64,000 bases of DNA from Triangularia verruculosa. Lineage: Eukaryota; Ascomycota; Sordariomycetes; Sordariales; Podosporaceae. The notes below the pieces were generated by a model, which was given only the letters and a program-made list of their open reading frames with translations, had not been told where the DNA came from and did not search any database. Where the stretch lies: the NCBI GenBank assembly GCA_033296885.1, contig MU863927.1, positions 124,001 through 188,000 of the forward strand, given 5' to 3'. The position numbers and the translations under genes were made by a program. Shown in pieces: positions 1-11,903 of this stretch (positions within the stretch are counted from its first letter, which is position 1; the number at the start of each line of letters is the position of its first letter).

Positions 1-1891
1 GCTGCTGCTGTAATAATTGCTGTTGCTGTTGTTGTTGGGCAATATTGTTCATATTGTGACCCTGAATATGCGGGTGCACATGCGTGAGCGTCAAGTCGTA
101 GAATCCTCCGGGTGCCGTGGTCTCCAGTTGAATTTCTAAGAGATTGGGAGGCTGGGACTCTGGGGCTGCGGGAAGAAACGGGTTGTTGATCAGCTTATGA
201 GAAGGTAAATGTGGTGGCTGTGGTAGCTGCTGCTGTTGCGGCGGTGGTGTGCTAAACATGTGAGGCTTAGAATACGATGAATCCAGCGAATGTGCCATGC
301 TCCGTTGTTTCTTCAGGACGGGCTGTACAGAACTGCTGTCATAAGCGGGTGGAGGTCCGTCTGATCCCCCAGAGAGCTGCGGCGCGGACATATGTTTAAT
401 CGGTAAAAGCGGCTTAGCTGAAGCAGAGGACTTCAGCTTCGGGGGCTCCGAAATAGGCCGTGAGACCGCATCGGTAGGAGACATGCCACCAGGCTGCAGG
501 ACCTCGTGCCGGAATCGAATATTCGCCTGATCGTGGGCGAGTCGTGCAAGGAATCTCGGGTCGTCGTTACTTTCGTTAAAGAATTCGAGCAAATCCTGGA
601 GTTTTCCAGGGCTTTCACCTTCCAAGAATCCTGGTGCGTTGCCGGTCACCTTGACATCCCATTCGAGCATCGGTTGCTGATCACGTGGCAAATGGCCGTA
701 AAGTGCGGTGTCGAGTTCCTTCCAGGCATTGCTGATCGAAGGCTGATGAAGCAGGCCGTAGATGACGAGTGAGTGGTTCCAGTGTCCTTTGTTGCATCCA
801 TCTTCGTAGTGGCGGGCGACGTGGTCAAAATACCGATCGCGGCTGGCGAGAAATCCTCCGCAAAATCCACAGGCCCTGAAAATAACATGTCAGCCGTCCG
901 CTCTGGTCCGCTACGCTGGCAAAATCGAGAGGCCGGCTGTGACAGCGAGTCGGGAGCCTTGTCTGGGGGCGGGAAGCTGAGCAAGGATCTGGGGAACGGA
1001 ATCCTGCTGCTTACCCCTCCTTCACAGACACCAACGGGGGTAGAGATGATGAAAACAAATAAGCAAAGGCGCAACTTACCATGCGGTCTTGCGCTGGGTG
1101 TAGCGCACCACCCGATCTGCGTGCGGGCATGTTGTGCAGCCGTGGGCGTTTTTATGGTGCTGGTTGAATGTGTTGGCTCCCCAGAAGATGCGATTGCAGT
1201 TTGGACACGGATAGCGCTTGTATCTCTCGTGAAACTCATCCTCATGCCTTTTCCAATCAAACTTGCGCTGGAAGGCAACGTCACAAAAAGTGCACCAGTA
1301 GGCCCCTTGCGGTTTGGAAGTCCCCCTGTTGTTGCTCTTTACGGGCGGCGCAGGCGGCGTGGGCAGCGGCGCAATGTCCTGTCCTCCCGCTGCTTGAGAT
1401 GAGACGGAGCTCATGGTGGTTGCGGTCGATAGTACGCTGGCCCTCCCTGAAGCTGATGATTGCGCGCTCGATGTTGTCGATATCGACAGCCTTGTGCCAT
1501 GGTAACCAAAGTTGTGTTGCATCATCTTCCCTGGAATGACTGTCTGAGGGCCCTGTGATGGTAGTTGTGGCGAAGGCTGCCCTTGCTGCAACTGTGGATG
1601 TGGCTGCGGCTGCTGTTGAAGATGCTGTTGTTGCTGCGGTTGCTGATGTGGTTGAGGGTAGCCGCCCATGTCCATCCCCACAGGCGCCGCACTGGCGGTC
1701 CCAGTCGATGAACCTATTCCCACGTTAGAACGCCCCCTCAATCACACTGGCGCGCCCAACATACCGTCGCCATAATTTTCAAGAAGCGCCCGTAAAAGAG
1801 CCTCGCGCGGTAGCCCGCAATCGGTGAGGGCTTGGACGTGAAGGCGAGCCGCGGCCAAGGTGTCGGCGGCTGGATCTGCAAACGGATCCAT
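1..1891 (-). CDS. C2H2 zinc-finger, glutamine-rich putative transcription regulator (3' end outside window)
   Basis: The exons I read on the minus strand are 1765-1891, 1080-1713 and <1-875; the coding end lies left of the window. The first intron runs from GTATGT to CTAAC...ATAG and the second from GTAAGT to TTTCAG. Splicing removes the in-frame TGA that otherwise blocks the 5' end and gives a protein starting MDPFADPAAD. After a short helical N-terminus come a Gln/Pro-rich stretch and a Ser/Thr-rich linker. Two C2H2 fingers follow, both with C-x2-C-x12-H-x4-H spacing (starting WCTFCD and YPCPNC). A third finger (C-x2-C-x12-H-x3-H, starting CGFCGG) is completed across the second splice junction, which supports the model. 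The C-terminal part is disordered with polyQ/polyP runs reaching base 1. This suggests a nuclear DNA-binding regulator; its targets are unknown and I recognise no named orthologue. Confidence 0.8.
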
Positions 1892-3465
1892 CAAGAAGAG
1901 AATCAGATGAAAAAGCTGTAGCTAATAAGGTGGGAATGAACCAAGGAAATAAGAGCTCCGAAGGCAAGGAAAAGCAATCGAATTGAAGACGCGTAAAATG
2001 AAGAAGAGAAAGCAGCCGGTCTACCAGGCCGTCATGGCATCTGCCAGTTGCAAGATTTAGCGAAAAGGAGGAAAAAGAGGTGATCAAGACGACAAGGCGC
2101 GTGTGACAGGTGGGAGACTGGAGGATATAATACGAGGTAGCGAGCTTCGAGCTCCTCCTGCCTTGTCGATAGGAATAGGGAAATCGGGTGGTGCAACTCT
2201 AACCAACAGACAGGGACCAGGGGTTTGAATTGGTCTGGGCGGAGGCACCGACGCACCGGGAGCAAAATGCATAGAAGCAAGAAAAAACAACTGTGAGAAC
2301 AAGCGATGACAACCACGTCAATCAAGCAACAAAAAGGACACCTTGAACAGGCATTGGGCCGCACACCTGGCAGCGAAGAAAAAAACGACAGGACAGGGTG
2401 CGGGAGATCGTAGGGAAGGTGTCTGCGGGAGCGAACTCCCAAGCTTCTTCAGCAGACAAGCCTTTCTGATTGGGGAAGCGTTTGGAGGGGCTGACCACCT
2501 GAAACCACCCCCGGAGGCAACACGCACCATGGAAGCTGCTGGTTCTGGCGTTTCGAAACACCAAGCCTGCAGCGTGTCATCCAATCACCACGCGTGTGGG
2601 GATGTTGGCTCACTCGTCCATTGTCTGCCCCTCGAGACTGCCCACCCCTCGACGAACTCTGCTTATTAGACGGGGTTGCGAAGGGTTGTCCCGGGGCTCT
2701 CAGATCTCTCCACACTGCCATCCCATCATATCATCATAATCAGGATCGAGAATCTGCTGTTCCCTCAAGAGATTTTTCAGACCCCTGACACCACGTGTAG
2801 CAAGCGGAGCAAGGGGCTAACGCTAAGGCATGGAAAGGGGAATTGTAACGACAGTGCGGCGGCCCTTTCCGACATCATCGTGATGGCGTCAAAGAAGAAA
2901 AGAAGAGAATCTCATCAATCTCCAACACATTTCCTGAAATGCAGTCAGCAGCTTCCTTTTTCGTGCCAATTCGGGCGATGTGCATCCGCCTCTGCTCTTC
3001 GTATCAGCTGCGGCCCCAGGCCAGCCGTGCCCTACAGGAGGTGGTGTTTCGGGGAAAGGAAGTCGGCTGGACAACATCACCGGCCCCATCCTTCAATTCC
3101 CCCGGTAGGAAGCGGGGAACGGGAAAGAATGGAACCATTATTTGCGGCTCTTAGGACTCTTGGGAACAGGGACGGGTGGTCCACAGCAAAGACGGCAGAG
3201 CAACAGAGGGTTGTCTGGTCTCTTTATGGTTTTCATTAGTGTAAATGGGGGGTATCGAGTTGTAAGCCAAACGCCGCGCCATCCAGACCTTTTGACTCCA
3301 GCGCCGCACAGCAATGACAACCGGCCCTTATAACTCTGCCATAGATATCGCTTTCTTGTATTCCACACGAGTCCCATGCTTAATCACTCCTAAACTATTC
3401 CATTTTCCGTCATCAACACCGACCCCAAGGAGTTGTAGCATTTCAAGGTGTCTGAGTGGGTGTTT
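1892..3465. other. Intergenic region upstream of the C2H2 gene
   Basis: This stretch of about 1.6 kb separates the start of the C2H2 gene from the stop of the Zn2Cys6 gene; both are on the minus strand. It should hold the C2H2 promoter and 5' UTR and the 3' UTR of the neighbour. The short open frames here show no recognisable domain and lack convincing splice partners. I see no repeat or RNA gene. Confidence 0.6.
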
Positions 3466-6234
3466 TTATAACAACTCGAAGCCTGCCTCCTCCAACTCCT
3501 TCCCGCTGGCTAGTATCGGCCGGCCTTGCATCGGGAAGGGCCAGAACAAAGGATTCTCCAGACTGCTGGCTATGCGCTCGGCGCCCGCCGGTTTGTCTGC
3601 TTGTCCCTTCCTTGTGCCGGCTACTGCTCCATTACCTTCGCCCCACGTACTGCTGAAATCGGACTGGCCGAAGTTGGGGGCAAAAAAGTTGAGGCTGCTG
3701 GTAGTTGGGCGAGTGGACGAGTCCGTCATGTCGGGCTCATCAGACATTGCTGGTTCCCCTTTCGCTGCCTCAATGTTGACTTTGATATCCCACTTTTTCG
3801 CCAAAAAGCGCAAGATGTTGAGCGCTTGTTCGGCAAAATGGTGGCATGGGGCCATTTCTGTCAGGTCAGCAATACCGCGACTGAGCGCATCAGCAACTCG
3901 AGGGTCTATTTGTGCCGCTCTCTCCACCGACTGGTTACTATCACCACCGGCACCGGAGCCTCGGTTATGCTCGTCTGACCTGGCCGCCCCAATGGCCAGA
4001 TGCATAATCGACGACGTGAGCACAAAGTAAGGCACGAATGATGGTGTGCGTCTCAGCGTGTAGAGCTGCGAATACGAGCGCAGAAGACCAGAGATGGCGT
4101 CCGCTGCTTGAGAACACACATCCCGAGGTGACACCCTAGAGCCAATGATGCGAAGCTTGATCAGGGGCCGGAAAAGGAGAAGAATGGCAAAGTGATAGTA
4201 CATGCTGCAAAAAAGAACAATATGAGCATAGGTCAGAAAAGGATGTGGAGCATCAAGAAGAGAACTTACTGGGCAAACAAAACCGCTGGGGTAAAATTGT
4301 GGCCTAGGCGGAGAACCTCCGGGATTCGATCATACCAATCCAGGTACTGCGTATAAATAGCAAGCAGGTCCTTGCTGGTGAGGGGCCGCCCAGGAGAATG
4401 CATAATGTACAGGGATTGGTGCACGAGCACGCTGAGCTCGCAAAAACATTTGTAGACCGACCGCACATTCGAGGGTTGCTCACACGACCTCTCGAGCGGT
4501 GCGCCTGAGGTTGAATTTAGCCTTCCATAGGTTGTTGGTGGTCCGTTGATGGTGATCCCCTTACCGTCGTCTGTATAGGGAATCCACAAAGAGGCCTCAA
4601 TGTCGTCTATGATCGCAGGTTTGGGCGGAAGTCGTGGGAAGCAGGAGCACTGAGGAAGAGAGCCAGTTGCTAAGGACCATGCACTAGACATAATATGTTA
4701 GGCTGGCCGAGGGGCGGAAAAAACAAGGCCAATAGCCAATGTGTGTGCTTACTGGTCCAAAGCAAATGCCCCCCAAAACGTGGCGGCTTGAACAGCGGCG
4801 ACATCGTCATCCCGTCCGTCATCCACACGATGAAGCCCCATCTCGATCGCAAGACGAATGCTTTGTCCAGCATAATACCAACTCTCCGAGTCCCTCCCGC
4901 AACTAGCTTCCCGGATGGACATGATCCCAAGAGCCTGGATAGTTGTCAGGCTGTGATGATCGGTCTCCTGGTAAAAGAGACGTTGGCACTCCTTGAAGAA
5001 GTGATCTCCTGAGGTGTATGGATCATCTGGATTGGAACGAGTGTTTGGTTTGCTCGAGAACCGACATCCTAATGCTAGCAGCGCATTCACAAGAATGGGT
5101 GAACAAAACCGTGGACGGCCGTCGGTGAAATCCCGCAGGAAATGCTCCTTGCTCAGCGAGGCAAAGGTGGGATATTCCCAACAAAAGTATAACGCTAGAA
5201 GATGCTGAACAAGTGTTGGATCCGATGCTACATTTGTCCATGTAGCCGTTGGCACTCGCATCTCTGGAAAGTCGGGAGCCAAGACGTTGTCCAACCCACG
5301 GAACCTGGCAGTATCAACAGCGGAGCTGCCTTGACTCTCGATCCACGACCCAATACGCGAATGAGGAGGCGGTCGGATCGTGTCCGAAGAACTCCAGTTC
5401 ATAATATCCGGGGCGGAACCACTGCGTGTAGTGTGACTCTGGCTTGAAAAGTGGCCACCCCAAGGACTCTGATGATCTTCAGGGTGAATGCTGTATGGGG
5501 CCTGGCTGGACACCGGACTCGCAGCATGGTACGCAGGAGGTAACGGCATGTATCCAGTTGATGGGCCAGCAGGAAAACCAGCCATGCCACGAGGAGGCGG
5601 CACGCTGCCATAGCCAACACCGGCGGAGCCCATAATGCGACTGATGGGGGGAAGGGCGCCGGCGCCTTGCTGGGAGTGAAGACTATGCAACCATTCCGAG
5701 ACGTCTTCAACACTCTGCCCGTTGCGCAGTCGCTTGAGAACATCTTCCCAGTGATCACTTCGGGTGAGGGCCGTAAAGACTTGGTCATTGCAGCGCTGGG
5801 CCTTTCGGAGCTGCTCGATCTCGTTCCGGAGGTTCTCCTTGGACTGACGAACCGGGATCTCATAGATGCACTCGACATCTTTTTGAGATTTGCATCGACC
5901 GCATGGTCTCTGTCCGTCGCACTGGGTGGGGAACAACGATTGTCAGCTTGGAGGCCAAGACCGATTGGACAATGACCAGGTGCCGAGTGGGAGCACAAAC
6001 CTTTGCACGCTTCTTGCGACACTCTGTACAAGCATTCGGTGTCACAACCCCGAGGCCTCTCCTTCTTTTAGATACACCGGCATGCTGAGAAGCAGGGCCA
6101 ACTGCCGAGACAGACGATGGGGTAGCAGCCGACGACGAACTATGAGCTGGCGCAGGATTGGTCCCGCCGGGAGTGGGCGGCGGCAGAGATGGAACGGGGT
6201 TGCTGCCATCCATATCTTCGCCCATTGGCTCCAT
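3466..6234 (-). CDS. Zn(2)-Cys(6) fungal transcription factor with fungal-specific middle homology region
   Basis: Four exons: 6001-6234, 4753-5921, 4270-4683 and 3466-4204. They give 851 residues with every phase matching (donors GTTTGT, GTAAGC, GTAAGT). The binuclear zinc cluster is C69-x2-C72-x6-C79-x5-C85-x2-C88-x7-C96, and the first intron falls between C72 and C79. A short coiled-coil linker follows (KENLRNEIEQLRKAQ), then a disordered Pro/Ser segment. The fungal_trans region runs from about residue 270 to 650, with family-typical blocks such as ALLALGCRFSS, SIRLAIEMGLHR, FWGAFALDHAWSL and HMYYHFAILLLFRPL. A nuclear sequence-specific regulator is expected. The layout resembles regulators often annotated as NirA/Nit-4-like, but I cannot assign a pathway or orthologue. 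No metabolic cluster sits beside it. Confidence 0.88.
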
Positions 6235-8079
6235 CCTTGGCGTCGTCGATATCTGCTATCTTGTCTGCCTCACCGCCGGGCCGGCAACGTGTTATCGGGA
6301 AAGGCTGCTGTGATGTGCGCCGACATGCTTAACTACACGAAACACTCTTCGCCAGTCTGATAGATGCCGAGTGGTGGGGCTAGAGCTCTTGGACCACCGG
6401 ACAGTGCAAGAAGGCGCGTCAATTGTGGATAAACAGCTCCTCACAGGGCGGTTTGCTACCGTGTGGGTCGAGGGCTGTCCGAGCTGGTGGAACAGGAGAC
6501 GGATGGCGAGGTTTGCGACGTGGCTGATGAATCCCGCGATGTCTGTAACTGGGGGTGAGAAAGGAAATGTAGAGACGACATGTGGGAAATGCACATGCCG
6601 GATAGGCCAGTGGGGCAGCTCGGTGGGCTTGATACGTGATGCCTCGTGGCGGAGAATGAAGAAGATACTTGATTGAGAAACTTGAAGGACACGCAATGCG
6701 CGCTCGGGCTTGACTGGAGCCCCTCGCAGAGGCTGAGGCTTGTATGATGGCAGCGCGGGCAGTTCGATGACCGCGTTCTTGGAAACCGGCCGGCAGCAGC
6801 TTGGATGGAGCATAGGCCAAAAAATAGAACAATTAAAGGTCCAACCTTGAAAGGCCGCCCATAGCCGCCCCACCCCCAGGAGCTAGGACCACCATCCCGC
6901 CATCCTGTGGGGAGGGAGGGGTGGGTGACTCCAGATTATGAATGCCTCTGCTACATTCAGTTCAGTGATTCTATCTGATGTCAGGATCAACGCCTCAGAT
7001 GAACAGATTAACAACAGAGAAGCATCCGGCATCTGAATATGATGCTCGGTGTCTTCCTGAATGTATTGTAAGGACATTAAGACAATGCTATGTTGTCTTA
7101 TCAATCTTCCGGATCAAAGCCACTGCAGGCACGAGGCGAAACGGGCGATTGTTGCGGAACTCGATACAAATAATCCATATCAAGGGGCCGTTTTTCTATT
7201 TTCACTGGCCAGTCATCGTCTGGAATGGCCGCAAGGCGACGCTGCACGCCCAAATGACGTCCCTTTTGGGAACTCAGTTCAATGAGAACCGGTGATTAGT
7301 GCCTTGTTTCCGGTGCGGCCACTACCCCGGAAACGGAACGGGTTTAGTGAATAGAAGGAGAGCGTCTGGACTCCAAGTTGCCCGGAATATTGGCAGGGAC
7401 CGCTCTAGCACCGTCTTACTTGAACAAAATCTTAGATCTGCTCGATCTATGTACTCGGTAGTTGGTGGTGCCTGCAAGAGGCCTCGTTTAGCTTGTATCG
7501 TCATATCAACGTCAGACTGCCAATCAGTGTGTCAGCCACGGCCCGCTGTGGGACCCTCAACTCGGTAACCCGGGTTGGCGGAATTGATAGTACTTTTCCC
7601 AGGTATATAGCAATAGCAAGTTTGTGTTGTGCATACCTATTCAGATAGGGGACCGGCAACGGGCTAGCTTTCGGCTTGCTTGGTGATGGAGTACCTGGCG
7701 CAAGGCTCCATAGCTTCAGAAGCATGGTCCCAGTTCAAGCTGAGTAGCTGAAGGACCGGTGACTCTCCGGGAAAGGGAGATGTAATTACCTGTCTTCCGA
7801 GCAAGAAAACGAGCTACCACTGTGTAACACGAGAATCCATTGTATAACAAACAGTGATAATATCTGTGTAATATCTTAACGAGAGCACGCCCGCTCAACG
7901 CCAACTTCGCCAGCCTAATAACCAACCTATTTACCAACCCCACTCCATGCTGTTGAAAGTACTATGAAAAATAAAAGAGCATAAGAAGTGAATAAAAGAT
8001 AAGTACACGCAGTGATTTGGCCATGACAGAGATTGCCATGTGCTTTCAATACCCTCTGACATAAGAAATGATGTGGTGC
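6235..8079. other. Intergenic region upstream of the Zn2Cys6 gene
   Basis: This stretch of about 1.8 kb holds the presumed promoter and leader of the Zn2Cys6 gene and the 3' flank of the Brr6-like gene. The open frames at 6292-6873 and 6371-6676 overlap one another on both strands and show no domain. Bases around 7800-8000 are more A/T-rich than the coding flanks. I recognise no RNA gene or mobile element. Confidence 0.55.
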
Positions 8080-9540
8080 TCAGTAGTTCTTGCTGGGGCT
8101 CCTCTGTCTGGAACCCTTAGACGGACTTCTGTCCCTTTCTCGCTCCCTGTCCCGATACTCCTTGCTGGGGCTTCTCCTAAGGGATGGGGTTTGTGGTGGT
8201 GCCATAATGGCCCTCTGAACAGGAGAATCATCGGTGTCTGTTGCCTCGCCAAGAAGTTGCTTCCGTACACTCTTGGGTGTCATGCCGACCGGTGCCCAAA
8301 AGTAACCATCCGATGGAACCGGAAGCATCGGAGCCATTGCTGGAGGAGACTGTAGCGGGGGCGCCGGTGCCGGGGCATTGGTGTGGTGAGAAGGACCTGG
8401 GTCGCGTAGTCGACCAAAGCCAACGTTGGTAGCGAAAAGGGTAGCAAGAAATATTGTGAGGAGAAAAGCCTGGCATGAGATTGTTAGCATACGAGGTAGG
8501 ACTATCAGAGACGAGTAAAAGCTTGCCCATGTCTTGTAAGATATGACTCCCACAAACTCATTGAGGATTTCGGCCACCTTGCGGACAGAAATGTTGGTCT
8601 GAATAATGATATTGGGGTCCCTATGCATGCAGACCTCCCACTCGTTGCATACGACATCCAGATAAGGAGGACGCTCGGCTTTGGGGGAACATCTGTTCCT
8701 GCTGAACTCCTCGGCACACTTGCCAATTTCCGATATAAGGTCGGCCTTGGCCCTTTCGCCTTCCAGGGAGAGATCGTTCCGTACTTGCTTCCCGATCTCA
8801 ATCACGACGATGAATGCCAAACACGTAAGCAATATATTTGCGCCGAGCTGCAACCACCTGGACAAAACCGCTGGCGCGTTGGGATTGTCGCTGAGGGCCG
8901 CTAGAAAGTCGCTCAGCCAACCTCGTTTCCTGATCTTCTTCTGCTTTGAATTCTTGACAAGCGCTTTGGAGCCTTCGGGAATGTCGCTATCCGATTCGTC
9001 CGACTCGTGAGGGAGACGGGACCTGACGCTGCCGACATCTCTATCGCCAAATAGTCGCTTTCTCTTCCTGACCTTATCACGGGGGCCAGATTTTGGAAGC
9101 TCCCCCTTTCCAGCAAGTCGATTTCGCTCGACATTTCGATTAAACATCAATTTGATGGGTGAGGGTGTCGCTGCTGATTTCATTCCGATGTGCTCAATGT
9201 CTGGAGTGTCGGCTGGCAGGATCGAGGTATCGGTCATAGCGGGACTCGAGTCGGCGTCGGAAACTTCAGACATGGGTGTATCCTCGAAACGCTTCTGCGG
9301 TGTGGTGAATGCCGGGTTGCGGGGTGTCGTAAATGCTGGATTGCGAAATGCGGGACCGGAAGGCTTGTTCTGGATCTGAGGCGAGAAGAAAGCAGCATGC
9401 GGAGGAGCTGGGTGGTCTTGCTTCAGTGGTGAGCTTTTGCGCACCACGCTCGCGAATGGATCATTGCTGACTTTGCTGAATCTAGAGACTGGGGTTTCGA
9501 ACGGTGCTATGGGGAATGGTGCGCGATCAGCTGATGCCAT
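8080..9540 (-). CDS. Brr6/Brl1-family nuclear envelope protein
   Basis: Two exons, 8527-9540 and 8470-side exon 8080-8469, give 467 residues. The N-terminal 200 residues are disordered and carry a duplicated NPAFTTP motif and basic patches. A membrane segment follows at about 229-250 (LLTCLAFIVVIEIG). The lumenal segment has four cysteines (C274, C284, C298, C304), the hallmark of the Brr6/Brl1 disulfide domain, and a second membrane segment follows SYKTW. The tail is rich in Arg/Ser with RSPSK motifs. Known members sit in the nuclear envelope/ER and act in nuclear pore and spindle-pole insertion and in lipid homeostasis. Read without splicing, the frame stays open but inserts 19 residues inside the second membrane segment. 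I therefore infer a 57-nt GC-AG intron (8470-8526). The start was chosen as the first ATG of the long frame. Confidence 0.85.
   Translation of the reverse strand: MASADRAPFPIAPFETPVSRFSKVSNDPFASVVRKSSPLKQDHPAPPHAAFFSPQIQNKPSGPAFRNPAFTTPRNPAFTTPQKRFEDTPMSEVSDADSSPAMTDTSILPADTPDIEHIGMKSAATPSPIKLMFNRNVERNRLAGKGELPKSGPRDKVRKRKRLFGDRDVGSVRSRLPHESDESDSDIPEGSKALVKNSKQKKIRKRGWLSDFLAALSDNPNAPAVLSRWLQLGANILLTCLAFIVVIEIGKQVRNDLSLEGERAKADLISEIGKCAEEFSRNRCSPKAERPPYLDVVCNEWEVCMHRDPNIIIQTNISVRKVAEILNEFVGVISYKTWASFYSSLIVLPRMLTISCQAFLLTIFLATLFATNVGFGRLRDPGPSHHTNAPAPAPPLQSPPAMAPMLPVPSDGYFWAPVGMTPKSVRKQLLGEATDTDDSPVQRAIMAPPQTPSLRRSPSKEYRDRERERDRSPSKGSRQRSPSKNY
8470..8526 (-). other. Probable 57-nt GC-AG intron in the Brr6-like gene
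   Basis: On the minus strand the donor reads TGG|GCAAGC, the branch site TGCTAAC lies about 14 nt before the acceptor, and the acceptor is ATGCCAG|GCT. The length is a multiple of three with no stop, so retention would give a longer protein. Removing it joins SYKTW to AFLLTIFLATLF and restores a continuous hydrophobic segment. Confidence 0.7.
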
Positions 9541-10447
9541 GATAAATTTGATGGAGGTTGACAGGAAATGTGGAAAGTGATGGGTTGGGAAGGGTGGCCG
9601 GCGATACTGCTCTGTTGCGGGAGGGGTTGTGGAGAAGAACCAGATCAGAACTTACAAAGTCCAAACTTTTTGGGTAGAGCTGCTGCGAAGGGACTGGAGG
9701 GGTCGATACCAAGTTGGCGTTCTGGCTCCCAATCCATGAGGCCCTCCGTCCCTCGCCGATCCATGATGCAGGCTGGAGTCGCAAACAGGTCAGGACAGCT
9801 AGGCGGGCAAAATAGACTTCAGGCTGTGTTCGCGTTGAGTTTGGGTGTCCCGATGGGCCCAGTACAGATGCGCGGCGCTCCCTTTTACGGTGTTTTTCCA
9901 GGCGGGAGGTTCAGCGGGATGGAGGATTGTTGTCGTCGGTGGCAACCAATAATCTCAGAAAGCTGCGAAAGTAAACACTCACAAATCATTGGACTTTTCT
10001 GGAATGCCCCACATCCCCGGCAGCTCGATGGATTCCCGACGTGTGCCACCAGGCCCTGGCTCATTCTCCACCTTTGTCTTTCAACGGCCAAGCCAAGCCA
10101 TATCGACGCGCACCTGACGGGAAAACTCCGGTTGGCCTGGGTGCACGGTTCGTTGCGTCTGGCACGCTTTCACGTCAGCAACACCCAAAGTTGCCTGGTC
10201 TCGATAAACCGCGACCAACTCGACGAATTTTGCGAAGTCAACGCATCATCCCAGTGTTTCCATCTCTACCAAACTCCCAGTCAGCCGTGGCTTGTCTGCC
10301 CCATATTTGCTGACTCTTTTTCTGCCCTTTCGCCTTCCACCAATTGCGGAAAAACAAACCATCCACTCAAACTCCCCTTCAGCCTTGCCATTCTTGCCTG
10401 CGACTGTACGATCGACTCTTTTCAGCAACCCCCCGAACCACAGCGCC
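9541..10447. promoter_or_regulatory. Divergent promoter region between the Brr6-like gene and IWS1
   Basis: The two flanking genes are transcribed away from each other from this 907-bp interval, so both promoters and 5' leaders should lie here. The right part, about 10250-10447, is pyrimidine-rich (CCTTTCGCC, CCACTC), as is common in fungal leaders. I see no clear TATA box. The open frame 9568-10524 crosses the IWS1 start in another frame and is not a gene. Confidence 0.6.
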
Positions 10448-11903
10448 ATGTCCGACGCTGGCTCTCCACCGCAGGATCGCGGGGACGATGCACCCGTCGA
10501 TGCACCCGTCGATGCGCCCGTTGATGCGTCCGTCGATGCACCCGCCGATGCTCATGACGGCACCGCTGATGCGGCCAACGACTCCGATGACATTCTCTCC
10601 GAAATCGACGAGGATCAGTTCGAGCACTATGAACCCGATGTAGAGGAAAGACAGACCGCCAACATCATCATCGACGAGAACATTACCAAGGGATTGAAAG
10701 CCAGTAGGAGAAAGATCACAGACAGCGAAACGAACAAAAAGCCCAAAGAAGGCCGCAGACCAAAAAAGCGGGCGAGAGGAGATGACGATGACGACCTGGA
10801 TGCCAACGACATCATCGAGGATGGAGACCGTCGACCGCGCAAAGCACGCGCTGGCGAATCAGGGCGTCGATCAGGCAAGAAGGAGGTTCCTCAAGAAGAG
10901 GTTCCCGAGGAGAATCTCACCCCAGAGGAGCGACGGCGTCGGGCTCTCGAGCGTGCCATGGATGCCGCCCTCAAGCCCACCACCAAGCGTAGACGCAAAA
11001 AGGATGATATCGTATGTGTACTTTTTGCTGATTTGGCAACGTTAACTGTATTCTCTTCTCTAACATTCTTCTCTAGGATCTCGAAGACGAAATCGATGAA
11101 CAGATCGCCAATCTCAAAGTTGCCATGGAGAACGCATGTGTCGCCGACAACAAGGCCCGCGAGGAGGGCATTGCAGCCACTCACAAGCTTCAGCTCCTTC
11201 CTCAGGTCACAGCTCTCCTCAACCGGACAGCTGTTCAAGATTCCATTCTCGATCCCGAAACCAATTTCCTCATGGCTGTCAAATATTTCCTGGAGCCCCT
11301 GAACGATGGCAGTCTTCCTGCCTACAACATCCAACGCGATATTTTCGATGCACTTACAAGACTCCCAGTCAACAAGGAAGTGCTTCTCAGTAGCGGTATT
11401 GGCAAGGTAGTTTACTTTTATACCAAGAGCAAGAGGCCGGAAATTGGCATCAAGCGCATCGCCGAGCGCCTTGTTGGCGAATGGAGCCGGCCCATCTTGA
11501 AGCGGACAGATGATTACAAGAAGCGCCAAATCGAGACCCGCGACTTTGATATTGCGTACGTTTCCCTGATCCCCCGTCCACGCTACTAAGATTGCTAACA
11601 TTATCCTCCAGCGCGGCAAAGTTGTCCCAGCGTCAGGAAGCGGCTTTGGGTAGCTCCCAAATCACGCTTACCCAACGACCAGCCGGTAACAAGTCCCGAT
11701 TCGAACTCGAGCGCGAGAGACTGCTCGCTCCCGAGACCAGGACCAACCGCGCCCAGCCTGCCGGACTGCCCACAAGCTATACCATTGCCCCCCGCAGCAC
11801 ATATGACGGGTCGGCTCGGGCTAGTGAGCACAGGCCTATTGGTGCCGGCGGCATAGAAGCGTTCAGGAAGATGACGCAGAAGAACAAGGGAAGGAAAGCC
11901 TAA
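10448..11903 (+). CDS. IWS1: Transcription elongation factor Spn1/Iws1
   Basis: Exons 10448-11011, 11077-11555 and 11612-11903 encode 444 residues. The donors are GTATGT and GTACGT, and both introns have a TAAC branch and a CTAG or CCAG acceptor. The first 180 residues are acidic/basic and disordered, beginning with a tandem DAPV repeat and including KKRARGDDDDD. The conserved TFIIS-N-like helical domain lies at about residues 195-350 (KVAMENACVADNK, NIQRDIFDALTRLPV, GIGKVVYFYTKSKRP, ERLVGEWSRPI). Iws1 binds Spt6 and the elongating RNA polymerase II complex in the nucleus and is essential in yeast. The C-terminal tail is basic. The gene is divergent from the Brr6-like gene and convergent with the SRPK gene. 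Confidence 0.93.
10487..10549 (+). repeat. 12-bp tandem repeat coding DAPV units
   Basis: About five copies of a GATGCACCCGTC-like unit lie in the first IWS1 exon and encode repeated Asp-Ala-Pro-Val (one copy Ala-Ser-Val, one Ala-Pro-Ala). Third-position differences between units show the array is not newly expanded. Copy number would keep frame, so length polymorphism is likely tolerated. Confidence 0.85.

Noticed and set aside
9568..10524. Plus-strand 318-codon frame spanning the IWS1 start
   Set aside because: It runs through the divergent promoter in another frame than IWS1, and its Thr-Arg-Arg-Cys repeats come from the DAPV minisatellite.
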